Below are positions 35,803 through 44,302 of a DNA stretch of 64,000 nucleotides, in pieces. The notes beneath the pieces are model-generated. The model worked only from the letters and a program-made list of their open reading frames with translations. It was not told where the DNA came from and searched no databases. The position numbers and the translations under genes are program-made. Within the stretch, counting starts at the first letter, position 1. Each line of letters starts with the position of its first letter. The stretch spans positions 21,968 through 85,967 of the forward strand of contig NZ_SZPR01000007.1 in the NCBI RefSeq assembly GCF_005280195.1, given 5' to 3'. This stretch comes from Streptomyces galbus. GTDB taxonomy: Bacteria > Actinomycetota > Actinomycetes > Streptomycetales > Streptomycetaceae.

Positions 35803-36876
35803 ATGCGTCTGATCTCTCGGGGGAGCAGGGTCTCCCAGGCAGCGGTGGCCGTCGCGGTCGTCGCGCTCGCGGCCGCCGGGTGCGGCGAGTCCAGCACCGG
35901 CTCCAAGGGCGGGGACAAGGAGTCGGCCGGCGGCTACACCGGCAAGGGCATCGGCCTGGCGTACGACATCGGCGGCAAGGGCGACCAGTCCTTCAACGAC
36001 GCGGCGTACGCCGGATTCCAGAAGGCCGAGAAGGAGTTCGGCCTCGGCGGCCGGGACGTCGAGCCGCAGGACGGCGAGTCCGACGCGGACAAGGTGCAGC
36101 GCCTGACCCAGCTCGCCCAGGCCGGCTACAACCCGGTGATCGGCGTCGGCTACATCTACGCGCCGGCCGTGAAGACGGTGGCCGCCAAGTTCCCGAAGAC
36201 CACCTTCGGGATCATCGACGACGAGACCGTCCAGGCGAAGAACGTCGCCGACCTGGTCTTCCACGAGGAGCAGGCGTCCTACCTCGCCGGTGTGGCCGCC
36301 GCCAAGGCGTCGAAGAAGGCGCACATCGGCTTCGTCGGCGGTGTGGACATCCCGCTGATCCACAAGTTCGAGGCCGGCTACGTCCAGGGCGCCAAGTCGG
36401 TGAACCCGAACATCAAGATCGAGTCGCAGTACCTCACCGAGACCCCGGCCGAGGGCGGCTTCTCCAGCCCGGACAAGGGCAAGGAGGGGGCCAGCGGCCA
36501 GATCGAGAAGGGCGTCGACGTGATCTACCACGCGGCCGGCCTGTCCGGTCAGGGTGTGATCTCCGAGGGCGCGGCCAAGGGGATCTGGGTCATCGGCGTC
36601 GACTCCGACCAGTACGCCCAGAGCTCGCTGGCCGCGTACAAGGACCACATCCTCGGCTCGGCCCTGAAGAACGTCGGCGGCGCGGTCTACGACCTGGTCA
36701 AGTCGGTCCACGAGGGCAAGCCGCTGAGCGGCGTGGTCCGCGGCAGCCTCTCCAACGACGGCGTCGGGTTCGCCGACTCCAACCCGAAGTACAAGGCGAT
36801 GACCGACGTGGTCGACGCGGTGGACAAGGCCAAGCAGGACATCACCTCCGGCAAGGTCACCGTCAAGACCCAGTGA
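35803..36876 (+). CDS. BMP-family nucleoside-binding lipoprotein 1
   Basis: 357 residues. The signal peptide ends in a lipobox (VALAAAGC), so the mature protein is anchored outside the membrane. The BMP/PnrA-type periplasmic fold shows GLAYDIGGKGDQSFNDAAYAG, PQDGESDADKVQRLTQLA, FGIIDDET, VFHEEQASYLAGVAA, GFVGGVDIPLIHKFEAGY and GVDSDQYAQSS. Family members bind purine and pyrimidine nucleosides and feed an ABC transporter, here encoded just downstream. ATG 35803 follows GAAGGGG. A terminator separates it from its close paralogue at 37132. Its own upstream palindrome suggests the same regulator. Confidence 0.93.
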   Translation: MRLISRGSRVSQAAVAVAVVALAAAGCGESSTGSKGGDKESAGGYTGKGIGLAYDIGGKGDQSFNDAAYAGFQKAEKEFGLGGRDVEPQDGESDADKVQRLTQLAQAGYNPVIGVGYIYAPAVKTVAAKFPKTTFGIIDDETVQAKNVADLVFHEEQASYLAGVAAAKASKKAHIGFVGGVDIPLIHKFEAGYVQGAKSVNPNIKIESQYLTETPAEGGFSSPDKGKEGASGQIEKGVDVIYHAAGLSGQGVISEGAAKGIWVIGVDSDQYAQSSLAAYKDHILGSALKNVGGAVYDLVKSVHEGKPLSGVVRGSLSNDGVGFADSNPKYKAMTDVVDAVDKAKQDITSGKVTVKTQ

Positions 36877-36960
36877 TCATTCACCGCTCCGGGCCCCGGA
36901 CGGATCGAAAGGTCTGACTTTTCCGGGGCTCCTAGGCCCTCCGGGCCCTTTGCGATCCCT

Positions 36961-36987
36961 GCGCCCCTTGCCTCCCGCAAGGGGCGC
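36961..36987 (+). terminator. Hairpin terminator after first BMP gene
   Basis: A perfect 11-bp stem, GCGCCCCTTGC (36961-36971) with GCAAGGGGCGC (36977-36987), closes a CTCCC loop and is followed by ATTGCT. It separates the two lipoprotein genes into independent units. Confidence 0.85.
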
Positions 36988-37064
36988 ATTGCTGTCCGTA
37001 GTCTGGCGGCGAAATGCGGCCACAGCTCGATAACGGACCGGACAGAAGGGTTTTTCCGTCTGGT

Positions 37065-37076
37065 CTACGCGCGTTA
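37065..37076. promoter_or_regulatory. Nucleoside-regulon operator candidate upstream of second BMP lipoprotein
   Basis: CTACGCGCGTTA is identical to the site before the first BMP gene, and the similarity continues downstream (TAC, then TGCG and CGGAA). A possible -10, TACGCT, starts at 37075. It lies 56 bases before the gene start. Confidence 0.75.
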
Positions 37077-37131
37077 CGCTGCGGCGGAACCAGCGCCTGG
37101 TATGGGCGCTTGCACAAAGGAGTCTCGTTCC

Positions 37132-38181
37132 ATGCGCCGGGTGTCCCGTATCGCGGTTGCGGGTGTTGCTACCGCAGCCCTCGCCGTGACGGTTTCCGCT
37201 TGCGGAAGCTCGTCCACGTCGTCCTCCTCCAGCAGCAGTGACAAGAACCTGGGCCTCGCGCTGGCGTACGACGTCGGCGGCAAGGGCGACCAGTCCTTCA
37301 ACGACGCGGCCACCGCCGGCCTGGACAAGGCCGACAAGGAGTTCGGCTACAAGTCCACCGCGGTCGAGCCGCAGGACGGCGAGTCCGACGCGGACAAGAC
37401 GCAGCGCCTGGAGACCCTCGCCAAGCAGGGCTACAACCCGGTGATCGGCGTCGGCTTCGCGTACGCGCCGGCCGTCAAGGAGGTCGCGGCCAAGTTCCCG
37501 AAGACCACCTTCGGCATCGTCGACGACAACTCCTTCCAGGCGAAGAACGTCGCCAACCTCGTCTTCCACGAGGAGCAGGCGTCCTACCTCGCGGGCGTCG
37601 CCGCCGCCAAGGCCACCAAGACCAACGTCGTCGGCTTCATCGGCGGCGTGGACGTGCCCCTGATCCACAAGTTCGAGGCCGGCTTCAAGCAGGGCGTCGC
37701 GGACACCAAGAAGGGCGTCACGGTCAAGTCGCAGTACCTGACCGAGACCGCCGCCGAGGGCGGCTTCTCCAGCCCCGACAAGGGCGAGAGCGCCGCCGAC
37801 GGCCAGATCGACGCCCACGCGGACGTCCTCTACGCCGCCGCCGGCCTGTCCGGCCAGGGCGTGATCAAGGCCGCCGCGGCGCACAAGGTGTGGGCGATCG
37901 GCGTCGACTCCGACCAGTACAAGCAGGACGCGCTGGCCAAGTACAAGGCCTCGATCCTCACCTCGGCCATGAAGAACGTCGAGGGCGCGGTCTACGGCCT
38001 GGCCAAGTCCGTCCACGACGGCAAGCCGGAGACCGGTGAGATCCGCGGCAGCCTGGCCAACGGCGGCGTGAGCCTGTCGGACTCGAACCCGGCGTTCGCC
38101 AACGACAAGGCGGTCCAGGACGCCGTGAAGAAGGCCGAGGAAGGCATCAAGAACGGCTCCATCACCGTCAAGACCTCCTGA
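37132..38181 (+). CDS. BMP-family nucleoside-binding lipoprotein 2
   Basis: 349 residues, very similar to the lipoprotein at 35803. After a signal peptide with lipobox VTVSAC and a Ser-rich linker, LALAYDVGGKGDQSFNDAAT, PQDGESDADKTQRLETLA, FIGGVDVPLIHKFEAGF and IGVDSDQYKQDA repeat the same blocks. ATG 37132 is preceded by AAAGGAG (37116-37122). It is likely the main or second-specificity binding subunit of the transporter that follows. It is followed by a terminator, so the lipoprotein is made separately from the ATPase and permeases, which fits the usual excess of binding protein. Confidence 0.93.
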   Translation: MRRVSRIAVAGVATAALAVTVSACGSSSTSSSSSSSDKNLGLALAYDVGGKGDQSFNDAATAGLDKADKEFGYKSTAVEPQDGESDADKTQRLETLAKQGYNPVIGVGFAYAPAVKEVAAKFPKTTFGIVDDNSFQAKNVANLVFHEEQASYLAGVAAAKATKTNVVGFIGGVDVPLIHKFEAGFKQGVADTKKGVTVKSQYLTETAAEGGFSSPDKGESAADGQIDAHADVLYAAAGLSGQGVIKAAAAHKVWAIGVDSDQYKQDALAKYKASILTSAMKNVEGAVYGLAKSVHDGKPETGEIRGSLANGGVSLSDSNPAFANDKAVQDAVKKAEEGIKNGSITVKTS

Positions 38182-38224
38182 GCCGGCGCGGCCCCGGAGG
38201 CCGTACGGACCATGGCCAAAAGGG

Positions 38225-38240
38225 CGCTGTCATGACAGCG
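38225..38240. promoter_or_regulatory. Perfect 16-bp palindrome after second BMP gene
   Basis: CGCTGTCATGACAGCG is a perfect palindrome with no spacer, located between the second BMP stop and its terminator. It could be a protein-binding site or part of transcript-end structure; function unknown. Confidence 0.55.
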
Positions 38241-38252
38241 TTACGGCCACGG

Positions 38253-38290
38253 AACGGGGCGCGCGGAGGATGGCCTCCCCGCGCCCCGTT
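38253..38290 (+). terminator. Hairpin terminator after second BMP gene
   Basis: AACGGGGCGCG (38253-38263) pairs with CGCGCCCCGTT (38280-38290); after one mismatch GGAGG pairs with CCTCC around a short loop. It ends the lipoprotein transcript before the ABC operon. Confidence 0.85.
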
Positions 38291-38366
38291 CGCGCGGCAC
38301 AATGCTCGGAACGGATCAGACTGGAAGCAGTGCGATCAGGTCCGGGCACTATTTAAAGCAGGGGCG

Positions 38367-38378
38367 CTACGCGCGTAG
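38367..38378. promoter_or_regulatory. Nucleoside-regulon operator candidate upstream of the ABC transporter operon
   Basis: CTACGCGCGTAG is a perfect 12-bp palindrome. It lies after an AT-rich patch (CACTATTTAAAG) and before the ribosome site GAGGAG (38394-38399), where a bound repressor could block the ABC-cdd-deoA operon. Confidence 0.8.
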
Positions 38379-38449
38379 AGCGGCCCCTTTCCCGAGGAGA
38401 GTGCGCCATCGACGCGTCCAGCAGCCCTCCGCTCACCGCTCCGTCGACA

Positions 38450-40072
38450 GTGGCGGTGGAGCTCACGGGCATCACCAAGCGATTCCCCGGTGTCGTCGCC
38501 AACCACGACATCCACCTGACCGTCCGCAAGGGCACCGTGCACGCCCTCGTCGGCGAGAACGGCGCGGGCAAGTCGACCCTGATGAAGATCCTCTACGGCA
38601 TGCAGAAGCCGGACGAGGGCAGCATCGCGGTCGACGGCGAGCAGGTGAGCTTCTCCAGCCCCGCCGACGCCATCGCGCGCGGCATCGGCATGGTCCACCA
38701 GCACTTCATGCTGGCCGACAACCTCACCGTGCTCGAGAACGTCGTCCTCGGCAGCGAGAAGCTCCACGGCATCGGCGGCGGCGCCCGCCGCACGATCCAG
38801 GAGATCTCCGACCGCTACGGCCTCGGGGTGCGCCCCGACGCCCTGGTCGAGGACCTCGGCGTGGCCGACCGCCAGCGCGTGGAGATCCTCAAGGTCCTCT
38901 ACCGCGGCGCCCGCACCCTGATCCTCGACGAGCCGACCGCCGTGCTCGTGCCGCAGGAGGTCGACGCGCTCTTCGCCAACCTGCGCGGGCTGAAGTCCGA
39001 GGGCCTGTCCGTCATCTTCATCTCCCACAAGCTGGGCGAGGTGCTCTCCGTCGCCGACGAGATCACCGTCATCCGGCGCGGCACGACCGTCGGGACGGCC
39101 GCCCCCGCGCAGACCACCCCGCGCCAGCTCGCCGAGATGATGGTCGGCAGCGAGCTGCCCACCCCGGAGACCGGCGAGTCCACGGTCACCGACCGCGCGG
39201 TGCTGGAGGTCAGGAACCTCACGGTGCACGCCCGCGGCGCCGTGTCCCTGGGCACGGAGGCGGAGCCCGCCGCCGGGGGCCTCACCGAGTTCGCGCCCGC
39301 CGGCGAGGTCAAGAAGGTCCTCGACGACGTCACCTTCACCATCCACGCCGGTGAGGTCATGGGCATCGCCGGTGTCGAGGGCAACGGCCAGACCGAGCTG
39401 ATCGACGCGCTGATCGGCACCAAGGCCGCCGACTCCGGACAAATCGTCTTCCTCGGCGAGGACATCACCCCCTGGGCCACCCGCAAGCGGCGCGAGTCCG
39501 GCATCGGCTACATCCCCGAGGACCGCCACCGCCAGGGCCTGCTCCTGGAGGCCCCGCTCTGGGAGAACCGCATCCTCGGCCACGTCACCGAGGCGCCCAA
39601 CGCCAAGGGCTTCTGGCTGAACCCCAAGGGCGCCCAGGCCGACACCCGCCGGATCGTCGAGGAGTACGACGTCCGCACCCCCGGCATCGACGTCACCGCG
39701 GCCTCCCTGTCCGGCGGCAACCAGCAGAAGCTGATCGTCGGCCGCGAGATGAGCCACGACCCCAAGTTCCTGATCGCCGCCCACCCCACCCGCGGTGTGG
39801 ACGTCGGCGCGCAGGCCCAGATCTGGGACCGCATCCGCGAGGCCCGCCGCGAGGGCCTGGCGGTGCTGCTGATCTCCGCCGACCTCGACGAGCTGATCGG
39901 CCTGTCGGACACCCTGCGGGTGATCTTCGACGGCAGGCTGGTCGCCGACGCCGACCCCGCCACCATCACCCCGGAGGAGCTCGGTTCCGCGATGACCGGC
40001 GCCGCGACCGGGCACCTGCACCATTCCGAAGACAGCGCGGCGGACACCGCCCCGGAGGACGAGGCCCGATGA
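38450..40072 (+). CDS. Nucleoside ABC transporter ATP-binding protein (two cassettes)
   Basis: About 540 residues with two nucleotide-binding domains, as in sugar/nucleoside importers. The first has the Walker A GENGAGKSTLMK and LILDEPTAVL. The second has a degenerate Walker A (GVEGNGQTEL), the signature LSGGNQQKL and PTRGVDVGAQ. Its partners are the two permeases directly downstream (ATGA overlap) and the BMP lipoproteins upstream. GTG 38450 is the first standard start. However, the frame is open back to an ATC at 38408 placed 8 bases after GAGGAG, giving IDASSSPPLTAPSTVAVEL, so translation may begin at that rare ATC. Confidence 0.93.
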   Translation: MAVELTGITKRFPGVVANHDIHLTVRKGTVHALVGENGAGKSTLMKILYGMQKPDEGSIAVDGEQVSFSSPADAIARGIGMVHQHFMLADNLTVLENVVLGSEKLHGIGGGARRTIQEISDRYGLGVRPDALVEDLGVADRQRVEILKVLYRGARTLILDEPTAVLVPQEVDALFANLRGLKSEGLSVIFISHKLGEVLSVADEITVIRRGTTVGTAAPAQTTPRQLAEMMVGSELPTPETGESTVTDRAVLEVRNLTVHARGAVSLGTEAEPAAGGLTEFAPAGEVKKVLDDVTFTIHAGEVMGIAGVEGNGQTELIDALIGTKAADSGQIVFLGEDITPWATRKRRESGIGYIPEDRHRQGLLLEAPLWENRILGHVTEAPNAKGFWLNPKGAQADTRRIVEEYDVRTPGIDVTAASLSGGNQQKLIVGREMSHDPKFLIAAHPTRGVDVGAQAQIWDRIREARREGLAVLLISADLDELIGLSDTLRVIFDGRLVADADPATITPEELGSAMTGAATGHLHHSEDSAADTAPEDEAR

Positions 40073-41193
40073 AGAAGTTCGACAAGGAGCGCGTGCTCGT
40101 CGCGGTGGCGGGTCCCGTCATCGCGCTCGTCGCGGCGGTCCTGCTGACCTCGGTCGTGCTGATCGCCTCCGGCAAGAACCCGTTCGAGCCCTACCGGCTG
40201 ATGCTGGAGCAAGCCGGGTACTCCGACGTCCAGGTGCTGATCGTCAACCAGGCGTCGCTGTACTACATCGCCGCCATCGCGGTCGCCCTCGGCTTCCGGA
40301 TGAACCTGTTCAACATCGGCGTCGACGGCCAGTACCGCCTCGGCGCGATGATGACGGCCGTGGTCGGCGCCCACGTCGCCCTGCCGTCCTTCCTGCAGGT
40401 CCCGATGCTGCTGCTGGTCGGCGCGCTCACCGGCGCCATGTGGGCCGGCATCGCCGGCGTGCTGAAGGTGACCCGGGGCGTCAGCGAGGTCGTCGCGACG
40501 ATCATGCTGAACTCGATCGCCACCAGCGTCATCGGCTACCTCACCCTGACCGACAACCTCGGCGTGCTGGTCGGCGACAACGTCACCACCGGCATCATGA
40601 AGGACTCCGGCTGGGTGCCCGGGATCGACCTGGGCCAGGACGTCGGCGAGATCTACGGTCTGGTCTTCCTCGCGGTCGCCCTGGGCATCGCCTACTGGCT
40701 GGTCCTCAACCGCACCCGCTTCGGCTTCGACCTGCGCGCCACCGGCGAGTCCGAGACCGCCGCCGCGGCCTCCGGGGTCAACGCCAAGCGCATGGTGCTC
40801 ACCGCGATGCTGATCTCCGGCGCGGTGGCCGGCATCTCCGGCCTGCCGCTGCTCCTCGGCGACGTGCACACCTACTCGCTGAGCTTCCCGGCGGGCCTCG
40901 GCTTCACCGCCATCGGCATCGCCCTGCTCGGCCGCAACAACCCGGGCGGCATCGCCCTGGCCGCCCTGCTGTGGGCCTTCCTGGACAAGGCGTCCCCCGC
41001 TCTCGACTACGCCGTCCCGGTGGCGTACGAGAAGGAGATCGCCACGATCATGCAGGGCCTGATCGTCTTCGCGGTCGTCATCTCGTACGAGGCCGTACGG
41101 CAGTGGGGCCTGCGCCGCCAGCAGAAGCAGGTCGGCGCCCAGCTCGCCGCCGAGGCCGCCAACCCCAACGCCCACAAGGAGGTGGCTGCCTGA
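40069..41193 (+). CDS. Nucleoside ABC transporter permease 1
   Basis: 374 residues with eight to ten membrane helices of the BPD_transp_2 type. Family features include GFRMNLFNIGVDGQYRLGAM, the conserved loop TRFGFDLRATGESETAAAASGVN and TAIGIALLGRNNPGGIALAALLW. It forms the membrane channel with the next permease. It overlaps the ATPase gene by ATGA and the second permease by TGATG, so all three are coupled. Confidence 0.92.
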   Translation: MKKFDKERVLVAVAGPVIALVAAVLLTSVVLIASGKNPFEPYRLMLEQAGYSDVQVLIVNQASLYYIAAIAVALGFRMNLFNIGVDGQYRLGAMMTAVVGAHVALPSFLQVPMLLLVGALTGAMWAGIAGVLKVTRGVSEVVATIMLNSIATSVIGYLTLTDNLGVLVGDNVTTGIMKDSGWVPGIDLGQDVGEIYGLVFLAVALGIAYWLVLNRTRFGFDLRATGESETAAAASGVNAKRMVLTAMLISGAVAGISGLPLLLGDVHTYSLSFPAGLGFTAIGIALLGRNNPGGIALAALLWAFLDKASPALDYAVPVAYEKEIATIMQGLIVFAVVISYEAVRQWGLRRQQKQVGAQLAAEAANPNAHKEVAA

Positions 41194-42455
41194 TGAGCAC
41201 CGCGACCGTCGCCAAGCCCACGGCGCAGCAGCCCGGCAAGGGCAGCCGCCGCTTCTCCCTGCCGGTACTCCTGCTGATCATCGCGGGCGTGCTGGTCCTC
41301 ACCTCGCTCGCCCGGATCATCTCCGGCGCGGACGGCATCACCTCCACCGGCCAGATGTCCACGGCCCTGCGGCTCGCCGTGCCGATCGGCCTCGCCGGCC
41401 TCGGCGGCCTGTGGGCCGAGCGCGCGGGCGTGGTCAACATCGGCCTCGAGGGCATGATGATCCTCGGCACCTGGTTCGGCGCCTGGGCCGGCTACCAGTG
41501 GGGCCCGTGGACCGGTGTCGCGTTCGGCATCATCGGCGGCGCGCTCGGCGCCGTCCTGCACGCCGTCGCCACCGTCACCTTCAACGTCAACCACATCGTC
41601 TCCGGTGTGGCGCTGAACATCCTGGCCCTCGGCACCACCCGCTACCTGTCGAAGTTCACCTTCGAGGACGCCCCGCAGGGCTCCTCCAAGCAGTCCCCGC
41701 CGATCGACTCGCTGGGCACCTTCGACATCCCCGGCCTGTCGAGCTGGCTGCAGACGCTCAACGAGAAGCACTGGTTCCTGGTCTCCGACATCGCCGGCCT
41801 GGTCGGCGGCCTGGTCACCAACCTCTCGCCGCTGACCGTCGTCGCGGTCGCCCTGGTCCCCGCCACCTGGTGGGTGCTGTGGCGCACGGCGTTCGGGCTG
41901 CGGCTGCGCTCCTGCGGCGAGAACCCGGTCGCCGCCGAGTCCCTCGGTGTGAACGTCTACAAGTACAAGTACCTCGCCGTGATCATCTCCGGCGGCTTCG
42001 CCGGCCTCGGCGGTGCCTTCCTGTCGATCGTCGCGTCCAACGTGTACCTCGACGGCCAGACCGCCGGCCGCGGCTACATCGGTCTCGCCGCGATGATCTT
42101 CGGCAACTGGATGCCGGGCGGCCTCGCCCTCGGCGCCGGCCTGTTCGGCTACACCGACAGCCTCAACCTGCGCGGCGGCACCACCAACGTGCACGCGCTG
42201 ATCCTGCTGCTCGGCATGCTGCTGGTGGTGGGTGCGGCGTACCTGCTGTGGCGCCGCCGGACGGTCGGCGGCCTCATCACGCTGGTGATCTCCGCGGTGA
42301 TGTTCCTCTGGTACGCCACCACCGACGAGGTCCCGCGCCAGGTCGTCACCGCCGCCCCGTACGTCGTCACGCTGCTGGTGCTGTCGCTGTCCGCGCAGCG
42401 CCTGCGGATGCCGAAGGCGGACGGTCTGCCGTACCGGAAGGGGCAGGGCAAGTGA
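41193..42455 (+). CDS. Nucleoside ABC transporter permease 2
   Basis: 420 residues. After a basic N-terminus come multiple helices with LGGLWAERAGVVNIGLEGMM, the cytoplasmic loop FGLRLRSCGENPVAAESLGVN that meets the ATPase, and GRGYIGLAAMIFGNWMPGG. Two extra helices form the C-terminal end. The start overlaps permease 1 and the stop overlaps cytidine deaminase (GTGA), placing uptake and first-step catabolism in one message. Confidence 0.92.
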   Translation: MSTATVAKPTAQQPGKGSRRFSLPVLLLIIAGVLVLTSLARIISGADGITSTGQMSTALRLAVPIGLAGLGGLWAERAGVVNIGLEGMMILGTWFGAWAGYQWGPWTGVAFGIIGGALGAVLHAVATVTFNVNHIVSGVALNILALGTTRYLSKFTFEDAPQGSSKQSPPIDSLGTFDIPGLSSWLQTLNEKHWFLVSDIAGLVGGLVTNLSPLTVVAVALVPATWWVLWRTAFGLRLRSCGENPVAAESLGVNVYKYKYLAVIISGGFAGLGGAFLSIVASNVYLDGQTAGRGYIGLAAMIFGNWMPGGLALGAGLFGYTDSLNLRGGTTNVHALILLLGMLLVVGAAYLLWRRRTVGGLITLVISAVMFLWYATTDEVPRQVVTAAPYVVTLLVLSLSAQRLRMPKADGLPYRKGQGK

Positions 42456-42856
42456 CCGAGTCCCGGGGGGCCTGCGACTGGGAGGCGCTGCGGGCGCTGG
42501 CCCACGAGGCGATGCGCCACGCGTACGCCCCCTACTCGGGGTACCCGGTCGGGGTCGCGGCCCTCGTCGACGACGGCCGCACGGTCTCCGGCTGCAACGT
42601 GGAGAACGCCTCCTACGGGCTCGGCCTGTGCGCCGAGTGCGGACTGGTCTCCGAGCTGCAGCGCACCGGCGGCGGCCGGCTGACGCACTTCACGTGCGTG
42701 GACGGCAACGGCGACGTGCTGGTGCCGTGCGGGCGCTGCCGGCAGCTCCTGTACGAGTTCGGCGGCCCTGACCTGCTGCTGGAGACCCCCGAGGGCGTCC
42801 TGCCGCTGGCGCGGATGCTCCCGCAGGCCTTCGGGCCGGACCACCTCACCAAGTGA
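42452..42856 (+). CDS. cdd: Cytidine deaminase
   Basis: 134 residues, the size of homotetrameric zinc cytidine deaminases. The zinc and catalytic motifs are VENASYGLGLCAECG (CAE) and VPCGRCRQLL (PCxxC); YAPYSGYPVGVA begins the fold. It converts cytidine and deoxycytidine to uridine and deoxyuridine in the cytosol. GTG 42452 overlaps the permease stop. A terminator-like hairpin follows before deoA, so deoA may be expressed at a lower level. Confidence 0.95.
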   Translation: MTESRGACDWEALRALAHEAMRHAYAPYSGYPVGVAALVDDGRTVSGCNVENASYGLGLCAECGLVSELQRTGGGRLTHFTCVDGNGDVLVPCGRCRQLLYEFGGPDLLLETPEGVLPLARMLPQAFGPDHLTK

Positions 42857-42860
42857 CACC

Positions 42861-42900
42861 GCGCGGCCCCTCCGAGTCCGTCAGGCCGGAGGGGCCGCGC
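42861..42900 (+). terminator. Hairpin between cdd and deoA
   Basis: GCGCGGCCCCTCCG (42861-42874) pairs perfectly with CGGAGGGGCCGCGC (42887-42900) around a 12-base loop and is followed by CCTTTTG. It looks like an intrinsic terminator. deoA starts only 30 bases later, so it may be an attenuator inside the operon or deoA may have its own promoter. Confidence 0.8.
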
Positions 42901-42929
42901 CCTTTTGTGAACCACCCGGAAGGAACGCC

Positions 42930-44213
42930 ATGGCCATGGACGCCGTCTCCGTCATCCGCACCAAGCGGGACCGCGCGGAGCTCAGCGACGAGCAGATCGA
43001 CTGGGTCATCGACGCGTACACGCGCGGCGAGGTCGCCGACGAGCAGATGTCCTCCCTCGCGATGGCGATCCTGCTCAACGGCATGAACCGGCGCGAGATC
43101 GCCCGCTGGACCGCCGCGATGATCGCCTCCGGCGAGCGCATGGACTTCTCGTCGCTGTCCCGCCCGACCGCGGACAAGCACTCCACGGGCGGCGTCGGCG
43201 ACAAGATCACCCTGCCGCTGGCCCCGCTGGTGGCGGCCTGCGGCGCGGCGGTCCCGCAGCTCTCCGGCCGCGGCCTCGGCCACACCGGCGGCACGCTGGA
43301 CAAGCTGGAGTCGATCCCCGGCTGGCGCGCGCTGCTGTCCAACGAGGAGATGCTGCACGTCCTCGACACCACCGGCGCGGTGATCTGCGCGGCCGGCGAC
43401 GGACTGGCCCCCGCCGACAAGAAGCTGTACGCGCTGCGCGACGTGACCGGCACGGTGGAGGCGATCCCGCTGATCGCCTCGTCCATCATGTCCAAGAAGA
43501 TCGCCGAGGGCACCGGCTCGCTGGTGCTGGACGTCAAGGTCGGCAGCGGCGCCTTCATGAAGACGGTCGAGGACGCGCGCGAGCTGGCCTCCACCATGGT
43601 CGGCCTGGGCACGGACCACGGTGTGCGCACCGTCGCCCTGCTGACGGACATGTCCACCCCGCTCGGCCTGACCGCCGGCAACGCGCTGGAGGTCCGCGAG
43701 TCGCTGGAGGTGCTGGCGGGCGGCGGCCCCGCGGACGTGGTCGAGCTGACCCTCGCCCTGGCCCGGGAGATGCTCGACGCGGCCGGGGTGCGCGACGCCG
43801 ACCCGGCGAAGGCGCTGGCCGACGGCTCGGCGATGGACGTCTGGCGCCGGATGATCACGGCCCAGGGCGGCGACCCGGACGCCGCGCTGCCCACCTCCAA
43901 GGAGCAGCACGTGGTCACGGCCCCCGCGAGCGGGGTGCTGACCCGCCTCGACGCCTACGACATCGGCATCGCCGCGTGGCGCCTCGGCGCGGGCCGCGCC
44001 CGCAAGGAGGACCCGGTGCAGGCCGCCGCGGGCGTCGAGCTGCACGCCCGGCCCGGGGACACGGTGACCGCGGGACAGCCGCTGCTGACCCTGCACACCG
44101 ACACCCCCGAGCGCTTCGACTACGCGCTCCAGGCCGTCGAGGGCGCCTGGGACATCGAGGCGCCGGGCACGCCGTTCACCCCGTCGCCGGTGGTGCTGGA
44201 GCGCATCGCCTGA
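42930..44213 (+). CDS. deoA: Thymidine phosphorylase
   Basis: 427 residues. VSVIRTKRDRAELSDEQIDWVI begins the alpha domain. KHSTGGVGDKITL binds phosphate, SGRGLGHTGGTLDKLESIPG is the family signature, and DVKVGSGAFMK lies in the alpha/beta domain. The enzyme cleaves thymidine or deoxyuridine to base plus deoxyribose-1-phosphate in the cytosol. That product, after mutation to the 5-phosphate, is the substrate of the deoC product encoded at 59647-60603. ATG 42930 has GGAAGGAACGCC just before it; ATG 42936 is a less likely alternative. Confidence 0.95.
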   Translation: MAMDAVSVIRTKRDRAELSDEQIDWVIDAYTRGEVADEQMSSLAMAILLNGMNRREIARWTAAMIASGERMDFSSLSRPTADKHSTGGVGDKITLPLAPLVAACGAAVPQLSGRGLGHTGGTLDKLESIPGWRALLSNEEMLHVLDTTGAVICAAGDGLAPADKKLYALRDVTGTVEAIPLIASSIMSKKIAEGTGSLVLDVKVGSGAFMKTVEDARELASTMVGLGTDHGVRTVALLTDMSTPLGLTAGNALEVRESLEVLAGGGPADVVELTLALAREMLDAAGVRDADPAKALADGSAMDVWRRMITAQGGDPDAALPTSKEQHVVTAPASGVLTRLDAYDIGIAAWRLGAGRARKEDPVQAAAGVELHARPGDTVTAGQPLLTLHTDTPERFDYALQAVEGAWDIEAPGTPFTPSPVVLERIA

Positions 44214-44302
44214 CACCGACCGCGGCCGGGCCGGGCGGGGCCGGTTCCCGCCCGGCCGCCCGGCACCGATGAGTCGGGGGACCCGCCGCGGTCATACCGT
44301 AC

